In this document: piece by piece, positions 40,097 through 49,976 of the stretch | Layout: every line of letters begins with the position of its first letter | How positions within the stretch are numbered: position 1 is the stretch's first letter | Source of the DNA: Indibacter alkaliphilus LW1 | Lineage (GTDB): Bacteria; Bacteroidota; Bacteroidia; Cytophagales; Cyclobacteriaceae | NCBI RefSeq assembly: GCF_000295935.2 | Contig: NZ_ALWO02000038.1 | Coordinates: 1 to 64,000, forward strand | Direction of reading: 5' to 3' | Length of the DNA stretch: 64,000 nt | Translations under genes and position numbers: made by a program | The notes under the pieces: generated by a model | Told to the model about the DNA's origin: nothing | The model's input: only the letters and a program-made list of their open reading frames with translations | Databases searched by the model: none

Positions 40097-41131
40097 TCAA
40101 GTCAAGGGGTTATTTCTGTCTTTACTTTCTATTTCATTGGCCTTGCTGACAATTTCTCTGATGATATTATCCAATTCAATGGCCGAATTGAGCACATGAT
40201 CCAAAAACTCATGCTTTTCCTCATCGCTTAGGTTATTGTGTTTGATCAGGTCAATCAGGCCCATCATCCTCGCAAGTGGAGCCCTGACTATGTGCGACTG
40301 AATCCATGCGATTTCCTGTAGTCTCTGATTCTGTTCTTCAATTGCCTTCAGGTAGGTGATTTTCAGAGTAATGTCATTGGCTACAATCAATCTTGCTTTC
40401 CTACTTTCAAAGTCAATGATATTGGAATGTATTTCTACCGAGATGGGACTTCCATCTTTTTTAATGTGTTCATAGATACCCATGAAAACACTTTTGTGTT
40501 CTTTGTTCCCGGTCTTGGCAAGCGTTTCTTTGATTTGATTGGTTTCCTCAGGTCTTCGGATTTGAAAAATATCCATCTTTAAAAATTCCTCTTTGGAATA
40601 GCCATAAGTTTTTTCTGTAGCCTTATTGACCTTCAAGAACATGAAAGTTTCCTCATCGAAAACCCACATGGGCTGGGGACTAAGCTCAAATAGTTCTGCG
40701 TAACGTTTTTCAGATAAATGGATCCGCTTGAGGTTTTTGTGTCTTTCAATGTTATAAGTGATTGCTTTGTGTATAGTTGTCGGGTTGAGCTCGTCTTTCA
40801 ACAAATAGTCAGAAACACCCAAAGCCAGACTTTTTAAAGCAAAATTTGCATCTGTATATCCTGTCAGAACGATGACGGGAATATCTCCTGCCATTTTTAG
40901 GATATCCTCAATCAGATTCTCTCCTTCCCGGTCAGGCAAGCTGAGGTCCAAGAGAAGGACATCCCAATCAGTTCGATTATCTTTAAATAGATTTTTGACT
41001 TCTTTAAAGCTTTGGCAATGCTTGATGTTTGGATCAAGTATCATTTCTTGCAGATAATCTTCTACAAGTAAAAAATCTCCCAGATTGTCTTCAATTACAA
41101 GGATTTGATACTTAAAAACATCTTTTTTCAT
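40097..41131 (-). CDS. Receiver-PAS-DHp protein without an ATPase domain
   Basis: A protein of 344 residues. The receiver domain covers about residues 8-130, with the phospho-acceptor Asp in WDVLLLDLSLPDREGE and Lys in DYLLKDEL. A PAS domain is at about 140-260 (YAELFELSPQPMWVFDEETFMFLKVN). A DHp-like four-helix segment is at about 275-330, where IQSHIVRAPLARMMGLIDLI keeps a histidine in the H-box position. The protein ends at residue 344, with no N, G1 or G2 box, so it cannot bind ATP as a kinase. It could pass phosphate between Asp and His, or be phosphorylated by a partner. It lies 5 bases after the response regulator and is the last gene of a three-gene operon headed by the CheB-CheR kinase. 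Confidence 0.88.
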   Translation of the reverse strand: MKKDVFKYQILVIEDNLGDFLLVEDYLQEMILDPNIKHCQSFKEVKNLFKDNRTDWDVLLLDLSLPDREGENLIEDILKMAGDIPVIVLTGYTDANFALKSLALGVSDYLLKDELNPTTIHKAITYNIERHKNLKRIHLSEKRYAELFELSPQPMWVFDEETFMFLKVNKATEKTYGYSKEEFLKMDIFQIRRPEETNQIKETLAKTGNKEHKSVFMGIYEHIKKDGSPISVEIHSNIIDFESRKARLIVANDITLKITYLKAIEEQNQRLQEIAWIQSHIVRAPLARMMGLIDLIKHNNLSDEEKHEFLDHVLNSAIELDNIIREIVSKANEIESKDRNNPLT

Positions 41132-41136
41132 TTTTT

Positions 41137-41568
41137 TTAAGCTTTTGGAAGGCTTGCTGTTTGAAGCCAGAAATCTTCTACGCTAGCCATTGCTTCCTGA
41201 AATTGGTCAACCTCTACGGGTTTGGTAATAAAGCTATTGGCATAGTTCCGATAGGATGTCATGATATCTTTTTTGGAAGAGGATGTGGTCAGCATCAAGA
41301 TGGGGATATGTTTATATTTATCATCTGATTTTAATGTTTGAAGCACTTCATTTCCACTTCTTTTGGGTAAGTTGATGTCAAGCAGTATCAGATCCGGCTC
41401 TTCAGCGTCCTTGAACTGATTGTTTTTATATACAAAGTCCAAAGCTTCCTGACCATCCCTAGCAATGCTTAATTTACTGTAAATTTTTCTTTCATCCATT
41501 GCTTCTTTCGTAAGCAGGATGTCTCCCTCATTATCTTCAACCAGTAGGATATGTATTGGCCTTTTCAT
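41137..41568 (-). CDS. Single-domain response regulator (Rcp1-like)
   Basis: About 143 residues from ATG 41568 (MKRPIHILLVEDNEGDILL); a longer frame overlaps the upstream kinase gene and is unlikely. The acidic pair EDN is near residue 11, the phospho-acceptor in DLILLDINLPKRSGNEV near residue 62, the Thr/Ser switch in ILMLTTSSSKKDIM and the Lys in NSFITKPVEVDQF. The motif LTTSS and size match the Rcp1 type that pairs with phytochrome-like kinases. It lies between the CheB-CheR-kinase and the receiver-PAS-DHp protein, so it is the likely partner of both. Confidence 0.92.
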   Translation of the reverse strand: MKRPIHILLVEDNEGDILLTKEAMDERKIYSKLSIARDGQEALDFVYKNNQFKDAEEPDLILLDINLPKRSGNEVLQTLKSDDKYKHIPILMLTTSSSKKDIMTSYRNYANSFITKPVEVDQFQEAMASVEDFWLQTASLPKA

Positions 41569-41585
41569 AAGTGTGTTAGCTTTTT

Positions 41586-44500
41586 TTACATTGATTTTGG
41601 TAAAGTAAAGTAGAAGGTGGACCCCAGTCCTGGCATGCTCTCCAGCCACACTTTACCTCCCAGATTGTCTACTATTTTTTTGACAATGGCCAAGCCCATA
41701 CCTGTGCCTGAAAATTGATTATTGTGGTGCAGACGTTGAAATATAACAAATATTTTCTCAAAAAAATCAGACTCTATCCCTATTCCATTGTCTTGTATGG
41801 CTATTTCCCAACAATTATTTCTATCTACACACTTTACATTGATTTCAGGAGGAGTGTCGTTTTTCCTGTATTTCAGCCCATTACCAATGAGGTTTTGGAA
41901 GAGTTGTAGAATAGGTGTCTTGTATCCTTTTATTTTGGGAAGATCATGGGTTTTTATTTGTGCTTTTGACTCTTCAATGGTTTGTCTGTACAGCTGGCAT
42001 ACTTCTTCCACAATTTCATTTAAATCAATCTCGCTGAGTTCATCCTCATGTTTACCCACTCTTGAAAAATCCAGTAGGTCCAAAATGATGCTGCGCATTC
42101 TTCTGGCGCCATCGACTGCATAATGAATGTATTGTTTCCCTTTCTCATCCAGGATTCCTTCGTACCTTTTTTCGAGTTGGGTGAGGAAACTGGAAACCAT
42201 TCTCAGCGGTTCCTGAAGGTCATGTGAAGCCACGTAGGCAAATTGCTCCAATTCTGAATTAGAAAGAGCCAGTTCTTTTGCATGATTTTCCAGCTGTTCG
42301 TTCAGTTGTACAAGAGAGTTTTCAAAATCCTTTCTTTGGGTGATATCCTGAATGGCACCAATTACCCGGAGGGCTTTGTTTTTTTTATCTCTGATGATCA
42401 AAGCTTTGTTGGAGACGAAAATATACTTGCCATCAGCTTTTAAAAACCTGTGCTCATAGCGCCAATTGGTCTGATCGCTTTTAAGGGCCTTTTCTGCACT
42501 TTTTAAGAGGTCATTGATTTCCGAGGGATGCAGTCTATGTTTTACTTGTTGCACTTGATTCATGTCTGCCAAATCTTCAATTTCTCCGAAAAGAGAAGCG
42601 AAATTTTCACCCCATAGTACTGCACCTGTCTTAACATCCCAATCCCAAATCACATCAGAGGTAGCTTGTGTGGCCAGCTTGAAGCGCTGATTGCTTTCCT
42701 GGATTTTCTTTTCAATCTTTTTTCTTTCAGTCACATCCTGCACTGTACCATACATTCTAATGACTTTGCCTTGCCTGTTTTTTTCACAATAGCCATATTC
42801 TTCCAAAATTCTTCTTTCTCCTGATGGAGTAATAATACCATATTCAATGTGGAATGGCTTTCCTTTTTCTTTGGCCTCTTGCCCAGTGGAGATATACATT
42901 TCTTTGTCTTCGGGTACTACCATGTGGAGAAAAGAGGTGAGCTTTTTGTCAAGCTTGTCTTTATCCACTCCATAGACATTGTAAAGGGCATCAGTCCAAG
43001 TCAAATCATCATTTTCAAAGTCATAATTCCAGCTGCCCATTTTGGCCAATTTTTGGGCATCAGCCATCAGTGCTTCCGAGGCTCTCACTTTTTCCTCAGC
43101 TTTTTTGATCTCTCGGGCATCCTTGGCTACACAAAACATCATTTGTATGTCATCCTCCCACCTGGCAGACCAGATAAAAGGGATTGATTCTCCATTTTTT
43201 CTTCTATACCTGTTCTCAAAATTAGTAAAGGCATTTCCTTTCATGATCATTTCAGCAGCTTCTTCGGTTTTGGTAATGTCTTCTTCTACCACAAAATTCA
43301 TAAAGGCTTTGCCTTCCAGCTCCTCAGGTGAATATCCCAAAAGCAACTCACAAGCTTTACTTACTTTGATGAAATTACCCTGTGAATCAATGGTACAGAT
43401 CATATCCATGGAGGAGTCCAGGATCTTTTTTAATTCTGCCTCACTTTTTTTAAGGGCTTCTTTAATCTTGATTTGTGGACTTATATCAATGTCAAAAAGA
43501 AAGAATTCTTTTTCCCCGACCGAGGTTTCGATAATAGTAATGTTGGATAAAACCGGTGTAATCTCTCCATTTTTGTGGATATAGTTGAATTCTTCTGCGG
43601 GTTGTGATTTTTTTGTCTTGATGAGCCGCCCCATGGCCTCCTCGAAAACCTGTCTCTTTTCCTTTGGAATAATGATGTCGAAAATATTTTTACCCAATAC
43701 CTCTTCTTCAGAAAATCCATACAGCTTTTCACTGGCCTTGTTCCAAAACTTGATTTTCCCATCTTTATCAAAACCCTTAGCTGAGAGGTTATTGACGTTG
43801 TCAAATAAATTTTTGAAATCCTGCTCCCTTTTCTCTAAGGCTAGCTGGGAAAGCTTTTCTGTCGTGATGTCAAGTACTATGGTATTCCAGATTACAGAAT
43901 CATCGTCCAGTTTCGAAGGTTTTCCGAATCCTCTATGCCATCTTAGCCCCAGTTTGGGATGCATAACCCTCCATTCAAAATTCCAGTTTGACAGAGATTT
44001 TGCGGAGGCCTGAATACTTTCTGATAAGCCTGTGGCATCTTCCTCTAAGACTTTTGACCAGATTTTGGAAGTATCATCCATAGCGGCCTGGGCTTCGAGT
44101 CCCCACAACTTTCTGGATCCCTCATTTAAGAAAAGAACCTTGTCCTTACCTTCAGGGTTGAGCTTATATTGAAAAATGGCTAAAGGGAGGTTTTCAGTAA
44201 CTGCGTCTAGCTGTGTTTGTTGTTTTTTGAGTTCTGTGATGTTGAGCAGGGAAAGAGAAATGCCCCTAACTTTGCCTTCGGAAAACAATACAGGTGTGTA
44301 ACTTGCTTTGAACCAATTATTTATGCCGTTTTTGTCTAAAAATATTTTTTCTGCCTGAAATTTTTCTCCCTTTAATGTTTGCTTAAAATTACTTATAAAT
44401 TCCTCGACTTTTCCAGAAGGGAAATAGTCCACGATGGATTCTCCTGATTGGATTTGCTTTCCACTCAACTCTTCAAAAATCAGTTTTGCCTGATCATTGA

Positions 44501-46772
44501 ACCTAATGATTCTGTAAGAGGGATCTACCAGGACAAATGCCTGCAGGTCATTGTTAAGCAGAGCAATGTTATTGGCCTCTGCTTCCTGTAGGTTCTTTTC
44601 TTTTTTCTCCAGCTCTTCGTAGGTAGACTTCAGCTCTGCATAAGTGATTTGGATTTCTTCATTGGTACTTTGAAGTTCTTCATTGCTGGTTTCCAATTCC
44701 TCATTGCTTGATTGCAGTTCTTCATTGGTACTCTGAAGCTCCTCATTGAGAGATTGTAATTCCTCGTTGCTGGTTTCAATTTCCTCTATGTAGGTCTGTA
44801 AATGTTCTTTGGTCGCTGCCAGTTCATTTTCCAACTCTTCGATTCTCTGATTGATGATGTCATCTTCCTTGACAGCCTGTCCTTTTGCCAAAAAGCCTTC
44901 TATATCCAGTTTTTCAAAAGTAACCAAATAGAGCTCTTCCATGGTGTTGGAAGAAATCAAAGGCTTGACATGCAGCCTAACATAATACGGCTGATCAAAT
45001 AGGGTGAATTTTTTGATCGGACTCCTGACGACAATTCTGTCATTGATGGCTTTGTTGAGTACTGCCCTCAATTCAATCTGCAATTCTGGATTGATCATTT
45101 TGATCAGGTTGACCTGAATATTGCCTGAGCTCAGCCCCATAAATAACCTGACATCACCACCTACCTCCTGTATGTCAAAGCTCTCGTTGACGACCACATA
45201 GGGGTGTTCATAAGTCTTATACAAGGTCTCCTTGACCATTTCTGAAATGCTCAGTTCCTTGTTTTCTTTTTTGGGTTTTGCAGCAGGAAAGTTTTGGGAT
45301 TGGGCTTTGAATGCAGAGAATTTGATGGTGTGGAGGTTTCCTCCTCTTTTTCTCCGGTAGATTTTATTTTTAGGGTCAATGCTGGTAAATAGATCATTGA
45401 ATTGGCCCACAGTTTCTGATTTTCCTAAAAAGAGGTTACCGTCCTGATTCAGAGCATAATGAAAAATAGGGATTACTTGTTGCTGAAGGGCAGCATTGAA
45501 ATAAATGAGGAGGTTTCTACAGGAGATCAGGTCCAGCTTGAGAAAGGGAGGGTTTTTGATCAGGTCATGCCGGGAAAACAAAACCAAAGACTGAAGGGAT
45601 TTGATGATTTCGTATCCTTCTCCATTTCTGACAAAATACCTTTCGAGTATGTCCTCTGGGAGATTTTCCACCGTCTCTGCCGGATAAATTCCTTTTCTGG
45701 CAAAAGTGACAGCCCTATTATCTATGTCCGTGGCGAAAATTTGGATTTTATATTGATTCAGTCTGTTTTTGAGAATCTTTTGGAGTAAGATCGCTATAGA
45801 ATAAGCTTCCTCTCCAGTAGAGCAGCCTGGTACCCAAATTCTGATGGCATCCTGTGGAGACTTTCCGGAAATTATTTTTTCCAAATGGGCTTCTAAGGCT
45901 TGAAAAGCATCTTTATCTCTAAAAAATTTGGTGACTCCTATCAGAATCATTTTAAACATTTCTTCAGCTTCTCTGGGATGAGTTTCCAAGACTTTGATAT
46001 ACTCATCCAGATTTTTGACCTGGAGATGATTCATTCTTTTCTCCAATCTCCTTCCGATCGTGGCTGACTTATAATTGGAGAAGTCAGTACCGGTATTCTT
46101 TCCGAGAATACCCATGATTTTGCCTATTGCAGTTAAGCTGTCCTGGTCAGGAGCTTTTTTCACAGAAAGAGAATCATTGAAGTAATCCAGAATCTCTTCG
46201 CCGATCCGTATAGGTGAAAGTACGGCATCGACCATTCCTGTTTCTATTGCTGCCAATGGCATCCCGTCATATTTGGCAGTGGCGGGTTCTTGGGCGATGA
46301 TATATGCTCCTGAATTCTTTAGGCTTTTAACACCCGCTGCGCCATCGGATCCTGTTCCGGAAAGTATTATGCCCACTATATGATTGCACTCTACTTCAGC
46401 AAGTGACCTGAACAGCACATCTACGGATGGTTTTGGTCCATAAGAAAACTCCGGTTTCTGGAGCTGCATGCCAGTCTGGGTGAGCGTGATTTCGCTGTCA
46501 GGTGGGGTAATGTAAACCGTGAATGGTTGAGGGATTTTGCCATGCTCTGCTTCAGTCACAGAAAGTGAAGTGCCTTTACTGAGTAACTGAACCAACATAC
46601 TTTTATGCGTGGGGCTAAGGTGCTGCGCAATGATGATGGCAGTATTTTCTAAAGGTGGTAAATGCGATAAAAATTCCTGAAGTGCTTCCAAACCTCCTGC
46701 TGATGCTCCAATTGCAATGATATTCAGTTTTCTAAAGTTTTTTAAAATAGGCTTGATCTCAGGTGGGTTCAT
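41586..46772 (-). CDS. CheB-CheR-multi-PAS hybrid sensor histidine kinase
   Basis: A protein of 1,728 residues. Order: CheB methylesterase (about 13-195; NIIAIGASAGGLEALQEFL with catalytic Ser, IIAQHLSPTHKS with His, GIILSGTGSDGAAG with Asp), then CheR methyltransferase (about 210-480; SAM loop WVPGCSTGEEAYSIA). A long coiled coil follows (about 645-735) with the repeated words SNEELQS, LNEELQS and TNEELQS. Several PAS domains run to about 1490. Last come a DHp domain with His in FAYVASHDLQEPLRMVSSFL (about residue 1510) and a terminal ATPase with NLIGNGLKYRK, IQDNGIGIESDF and GTGMGLAIVKKIV. All catalytic sites look intact. No chemoreceptor gene is near, so it may act on soluble methylation or signal through the receivers downstream. 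Confidence 0.93.
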   Translation of the reverse strand: MNPPEIKPILKNFRKLNIIAIGASAGGLEALQEFLSHLPPLENTAIIIAQHLSPTHKSMLVQLLSKGTSLSVTEAEHGKIPQPFTVYITPPDSEITLTQTGMQLQKPEFSYGPKPSVDVLFRSLAEVECNHIVGIILSGTGSDGAAGVKSLKNSGAYIIAQEPATAKYDGMPLAAIETGMVDAVLSPIRIGEEILDYFNDSLSVKKAPDQDSLTAIGKIMGILGKNTGTDFSNYKSATIGRRLEKRMNHLQVKNLDEYIKVLETHPREAEEMFKMILIGVTKFFRDKDAFQALEAHLEKIISGKSPQDAIRIWVPGCSTGEEAYSIAILLQKILKNRLNQYKIQIFATDIDNRAVTFARKGIYPAETVENLPEDILERYFVRNGEGYEIIKSLQSLVLFSRHDLIKNPPFLKLDLISCRNLLIYFNAALQQQVIPIFHYALNQDGNLFLGKSETVGQFNDLFTSIDPKNKIYRRKRGGNLHTIKFSAFKAQSQNFPAAKPKKENKELSISEMVKETLYKTYEHPYVVVNESFDIQEVGGDVRLFMGLSSGNIQVNLIKMINPELQIELRAVLNKAINDRIVVRSPIKKFTLFDQPYYVRLHVKPLISSNTMEELYLVTFEKLDIEGFLAKGQAVKEDDIINQRIEELENELAATKEHLQTYIEEIETSNEELQSLNEELQSTNEELQSSNEELETSNEELQSTNEEIQITYAELKSTYEELEKKEKNLQEAEANNIALLNNDLQAFVLVDPSYRIIRFNDQAKLIFEELSGKQIQSGESIVDYFPSGKVEEFISNFKQTLKGEKFQAEKIFLDKNGINNWFKASYTPVLFSEGKVRGISLSLLNITELKKQQTQLDAVTENLPLAIFQYKLNPEGKDKVLFLNEGSRKLWGLEAQAAMDDTSKIWSKVLEEDATGLSESIQASAKSLSNWNFEWRVMHPKLGLRWHRGFGKPSKLDDDSVIWNTIVLDITTEKLSQLALEKREQDFKNLFDNVNNLSAKGFDKDGKIKFWNKASEKLYGFSEEEVLGKNIFDIIIPKEKRQVFEEAMGRLIKTKKSQPAEEFNYIHKNGEITPVLSNITIIETSVGEKEFFLFDIDISPQIKIKEALKKSEAELKKILDSSMDMICTIDSQGNFIKVSKACELLLGYSPEELEGKAFMNFVVEEDITKTEEAAEMIMKGNAFTNFENRYRRKNGESIPFIWSARWEDDIQMMFCVAKDAREIKKAEEKVRASEALMADAQKLAKMGSWNYDFENDDLTWTDALYNVYGVDKDKLDKKLTSFLHMVVPEDKEMYISTGQEAKEKGKPFHIEYGIITPSGERRILEEYGYCEKNRQGKVIRMYGTVQDVTERKKIEKKIQESNQRFKLATQATSDVIWDWDVKTGAVLWGENFASLFGEIEDLADMNQVQQVKHRLHPSEINDLLKSAEKALKSDQTNWRYEHRFLKADGKYIFVSNKALIIRDKKNKALRVIGAIQDITQRKDFENSLVQLNEQLENHAKELALSNSELEQFAYVASHDLQEPLRMVSSFLTQLEKRYEGILDEKGKQYIHYAVDGARRMRSIILDLLDFSRVGKHEDELSEIDLNEIVEEVCQLYRQTIEESKAQIKTHDLPKIKGYKTPILQLFQNLIGNGLKYRKNDTPPEINVKCVDRNNCWEIAIQDNGIGIESDFFEKIFVIFQRLHHNNQFSGTGMGLAIVKKIVDNLGGKVWLESMPGLGSTFYFTLPKSM

Positions 46773-46884
46773 GGTGAATGAGAAGTCTCATGATTTAGTA
46801 TTGGGCAACTATAAAAGCTTCCTCGGCTTTATTTTATCCCAAATTAGCAATTCTTTTAAGAAATGAAATGATTGCCAAATATTA

Positions 46885-48226
46885 TTACTTTGGTAAGGTG
46901 AAATAAAAAGTACTCCCCTTATTTTCCTCTGATTCAACCCATATTTTTCCTTTATTGTTTTGTAGTATTTTTTGAACAATGGATAATCCCAAGCCTGTTC
47001 CGGAGTACTCACTTTTATTGTGGAGCCTCTGGAAAAGTGCAAAAATCTTTTCATGAAAATCTGGGTGAATACCTATTCCATTATCCGAAACAGAAAATTG
47101 ATAGGAGGATTCACTTTCAGTACAAGCAACATGAATCAGAGGAGGAGTATCTGTTTTGGAATATTTGAGGGCATTTCCGATTAAGTTTTGAAATATCTGA
47201 GCCATGGAAATCTTATACATGAATATTGTTGGTAAGCTGATATATTCAATTTTTGCTGATTTGGCATCTATTTCTGTTTGGTGATACTTTAATACTTCAG
47301 GTAAAAGCTCATTTAAATCAATCATTTCTTTTTCTACATCCGTTCTACCTTACCCTTGAAAACTCCAGTAAGTCCAAGATGATAGATTTCATTCTTTTAG
47401 CTCCGTCTACCGCAAAAAAGATATATTGATGGGCTTTTTCGTCAAGTTTACCGGAATATTTCCTTTCCAGTTGGGTAAGAAATGAAGTAATCATCCTCAA
47501 AGGTTCCTGAAGATCGTGCGATGCTGTGTAGGCAAAAGATTCCAATTCGTAATTCTTGGTTTCCAATGCTACAAGTGCTTCCTGCAATTCTGTTTTTTGG
47601 AAATCCAGTTCCTTGCTGATTTTCTTTTCCTGATTCAGGCTTTGTTCGATTCCATTGAAGACCAAAGGGATCATCGCAGAACACAAAAAACTTAAAAATA
47701 CCAAATTGGAACTCAAGGCAATCCAGCGAGTGGAGTTATAGTTTAATTCTCCCCAATACAATATTTCCAAGGGGATCAATAAGGCAACAATAATACAGAT
47801 GATCAAATTGATAATGGAGGGGACGAAGGCATTTTTGTTTTCGTAAATGATGGTACAGAAAAAACAAATTCCTAAAAGAAACAACAGACCAGGTCCCAAA
47901 GGACCGTAAAGAATCAAAAGGCTGATAGAGATGAAATAAATGCAGAAAACAAAAAGGAACTTTCTTACACTGAGCGAGAGATTTTTCATCAGACCAATCA
48001 AGGCTATGATCGAAAGTGAGAAGAGGTCAATTCCCATTAAAAGGTAATTCTGTTCTGCTATACTATAAATAAGAGCGGGGACAAGGGCGATAGTAGCAAA
48101 TGGTAAAGTATAAATAATGGTATTGGTAAAAAGTAGGTTTTTCCAATAAGTTACACTTTTGTCCGGATTGCTTACATTGAAAATATTCCTTAATACTCTG
48201 TTTTTATAGGCTTTCCACAATGACAT
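46885..48226 (-). pseudogene. Membrane sensor histidine kinase split by a one-base frameshift
   Basis: The first part (48226-47345) has six hydrophobic segments (about residues 28-200), a coiled coil, and the DHp His in FAYTASHDLQEPLRMITSFL, ending at ...DLLEFSRVR followed by TAG. The second part (46885-47364 in another frame) continues GRTDVEKEMIDLNELL and holds the whole ATPase domain: NLIGNALKYSK, VSDNGIGIHPDF and GTGLGLSIVQKIL. The paralogue at 49977 reads EYSRVGRFDGE here, so one extra A at 47350-47351 breaks the gene. Without it the product would be about 447 residues, like its paralogue. It could be a dead gene or a sequence error. Confidence 0.82.
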
Positions 48227-48337
48227 GTCTAAAATTTATTAAGTCCAAAGTTGTTGTAAATCTTAAAAATCCGAAATGATACGCTAAATATTTCTCTGAA
48301 TATATAGAGAAGGATTCATTTTAAAAAGAAGGCCGGG

Positions 48338-49507
48338 TTAGTTCCGAATGCTTAATTCCTTTTTGAAGATAAAAAAAGTTCCGAATAAAGGTCCCAAGCC
48401 CAAAATGATGAGCAAAAATTCAGTTTGTACAAATGCATGTATAAAATTAAGCAACTGAATGCTTACAATTGTAATCCCAAACCCTACGCAGTTGACAATG
48501 GTCAGGGCTGTTCCTTTCTGGTGCTGTGGGACATTCTGGGCAACCAAAGTGGAAAACATGGGCGAATCTGCTGTCACCACCATTCCCCAGAAGAGCATAA
48601 AAATCAACAAAATGTATGGGTAGGGTTGAAGGAAGAAAATCGGGGAGATAAAGCAACAAATTCCTGAAAGACTCAGAGCTGTTCGTGAAATCAAAAGAGG
48701 CCTGATTGCGGAGGATAGCATTCCACCAAGCGCACAGCTTAAGCCTCCCACAGCGATAATCACAAAAGACCAAAAAGAAAGATCAAAGTTCATATCCTGC
48801 TTCAGTCCATAAGCTGAAAGGAAAACCGGGACAAATGCCCAAAATGCATAGAGCTCCCACATATGGCCAAAATACCCAAAAGCCGCCTGACGGAAGCTCT
48901 TGACCTTAAAAACCCTGAAAAACAGGATAAGGTCAATGGCTTGGCCTTTGCTTCGAAAGGGACCATTTGGTACCAAGGTCAACATCAAAAGTCCACCAAA
49001 TACCGCGAGCCCAGATGTAAGCTGTACCACCAGTGTCCAGTCCATTTCCCCGATGTAAGAACGTATAAAATGGGGAAAGGCAGTTCCTAAAACCAATGCT
49101 CCTACCAATAAGCCTAATGATTTTCCAAGGCCTTTTTGGAAGTAATCTGCTGCGATTTTCATCCCAACGGGATAAATTCCTGCCAAGAAGAAACCTGTTG
49201 CAAACCTTGAAAGGAGAATAAATTCCGAAGAGAGTCCTTCAAAACCCAGAGTGAAATTGAAGGCAGCAGCCAGCAATGAACTTAAAAAGAAGACCAAAGA
49301 TGGAGGGAATTTATCTGCTATAGTGAAAATGGCAAATATCAATGTACCGGCAATAAATCCAAACTGGACTGAGGAGGTCAGGTTTCCAAGGAATTTTTCA
49401 TCCAGACTCATGGCTGCAGCCAAATCGGGAAGGATTGCATTACCGGCAAACCAAAGCGAGGTACATAAGAATTGGGAAAGCACAATGATGGGCAGTATTC
49501 TTTTCAT
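48338..49507 (-). CDS. MFS transporter
   Basis: A protein of 389 residues with 12 membrane segments. The start MKRILPIIVLSQFLCTSLWFAGNAILPDL is TM1, and the loop between TM4 and TM5 has RFATGFFLAGIYPVGMKIAADYF. The second half begins near residue 205. It resembles small-molecule exporters of the YfkF/CynX-type facilitators; the substrate cannot be read. It interrupts the signalling cluster and lies between a response regulator gene and the broken kinase, but its role there is unclear. Confidence 0.8.
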   Translation of the reverse strand: MKRILPIIVLSQFLCTSLWFAGNAILPDLAAAMSLDEKFLGNLTSSVQFGFIAGTLIFAIFTIADKFPPSLVFFLSSLLAAAFNFTLGFEGLSSEFILLSRFATGFFLAGIYPVGMKIAADYFQKGLGKSLGLLVGALVLGTAFPHFIRSYIGEMDWTLVVQLTSGLAVFGGLLMLTLVPNGPFRSKGQAIDLILFFRVFKVKSFRQAAFGYFGHMWELYAFWAFVPVFLSAYGLKQDMNFDLSFWSFVIIAVGGLSCALGGMLSSAIRPLLISRTALSLSGICCFISPIFFLQPYPYILLIFMLFWGMVVTADSPMFSTLVAQNVPQHQKGTALTIVNCVGFGITIVSIQLLNFIHAFVQTEFLLIILGLGPLFGTFFIFKKELSIRN

Positions 49508-49550
49508 TGAATCTTGGCTTTGCTACAAAGTTGTGAAAGTAGAGAAAATT

Positions 49551-49952
49551 TCAGGAATGTAGCTTTTCGAAAATCAATCTAAGGTGTTCTTCCTCCAAAG
49601 GCTTTGTGAAATAAAAATCAGCATTGTGTTTCTTTGCCATCAACTTGTCATTGTAGGAAGAGGAAGTTGTCAATATTGCTGTGGGAATAGTTCTCAGCTC
49701 AGGATCATTTTTAATGGTAGCAAGCACTTCCAAACCGCTTTTTTTAGGCATATTGATGTCCAAAAGTAACAAGTCCGGCTTGATGGAATGTTCATATTTG
49801 CCTTTGTGATACAAAAAATCAAGTGCAGCAGCACCGTCTTTGACTACACTGAGCGGACAGTTGGCCATATGGTCCTCTATTATTTCCGAAGTGAGCAATA
49901 TATCTCCCTCATTATCTTCAGCTAATAGAATATGAAGGTTGATTTCTCCCAT
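49551..49952 (-). CDS. Single-domain response regulator (Rcp1-like)
   Basis: A protein of 133 residues. Acidic residues are in HILLAEDNEGDILL, the phospho-acceptor is Asp in DLLLLDINMPKKSGLEVL (about residue 62), the switch Thr in AILTTSSSYND and the conserved Lys in FYFTKPLEEEH. It has no output domain, so it acts by protein-protein contact or phosphotransfer. It is the last gene of an operon with the two kinases upstream (gap 24 bases to 49977), and is the probable receiver for one or both. It is a paralogue of 41137-41568. Confidence 0.92.
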   Translation of the reverse strand: MGEINLHILLAEDNEGDILLTSEIIEDHMANCPLSVVKDGAAALDFLYHKGKYEHSIKPDLLLLDINMPKKSGLEVLATIKNDPELRTIPTAILTTSSSYNDKLMAKKHNADFYFTKPLEEEHLRLIFEKLHS

Positions 49953-49976
49953 AATGAACTATTTGATCCCTCAATA

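Noticed and set aside
46809-47054. Open frame of 81 codons overlapping the end of the broken kinase
   Set aside because: It lies in another frame of the ATPase-domain region, which has clear kinase motifs; composition is not gene-like.
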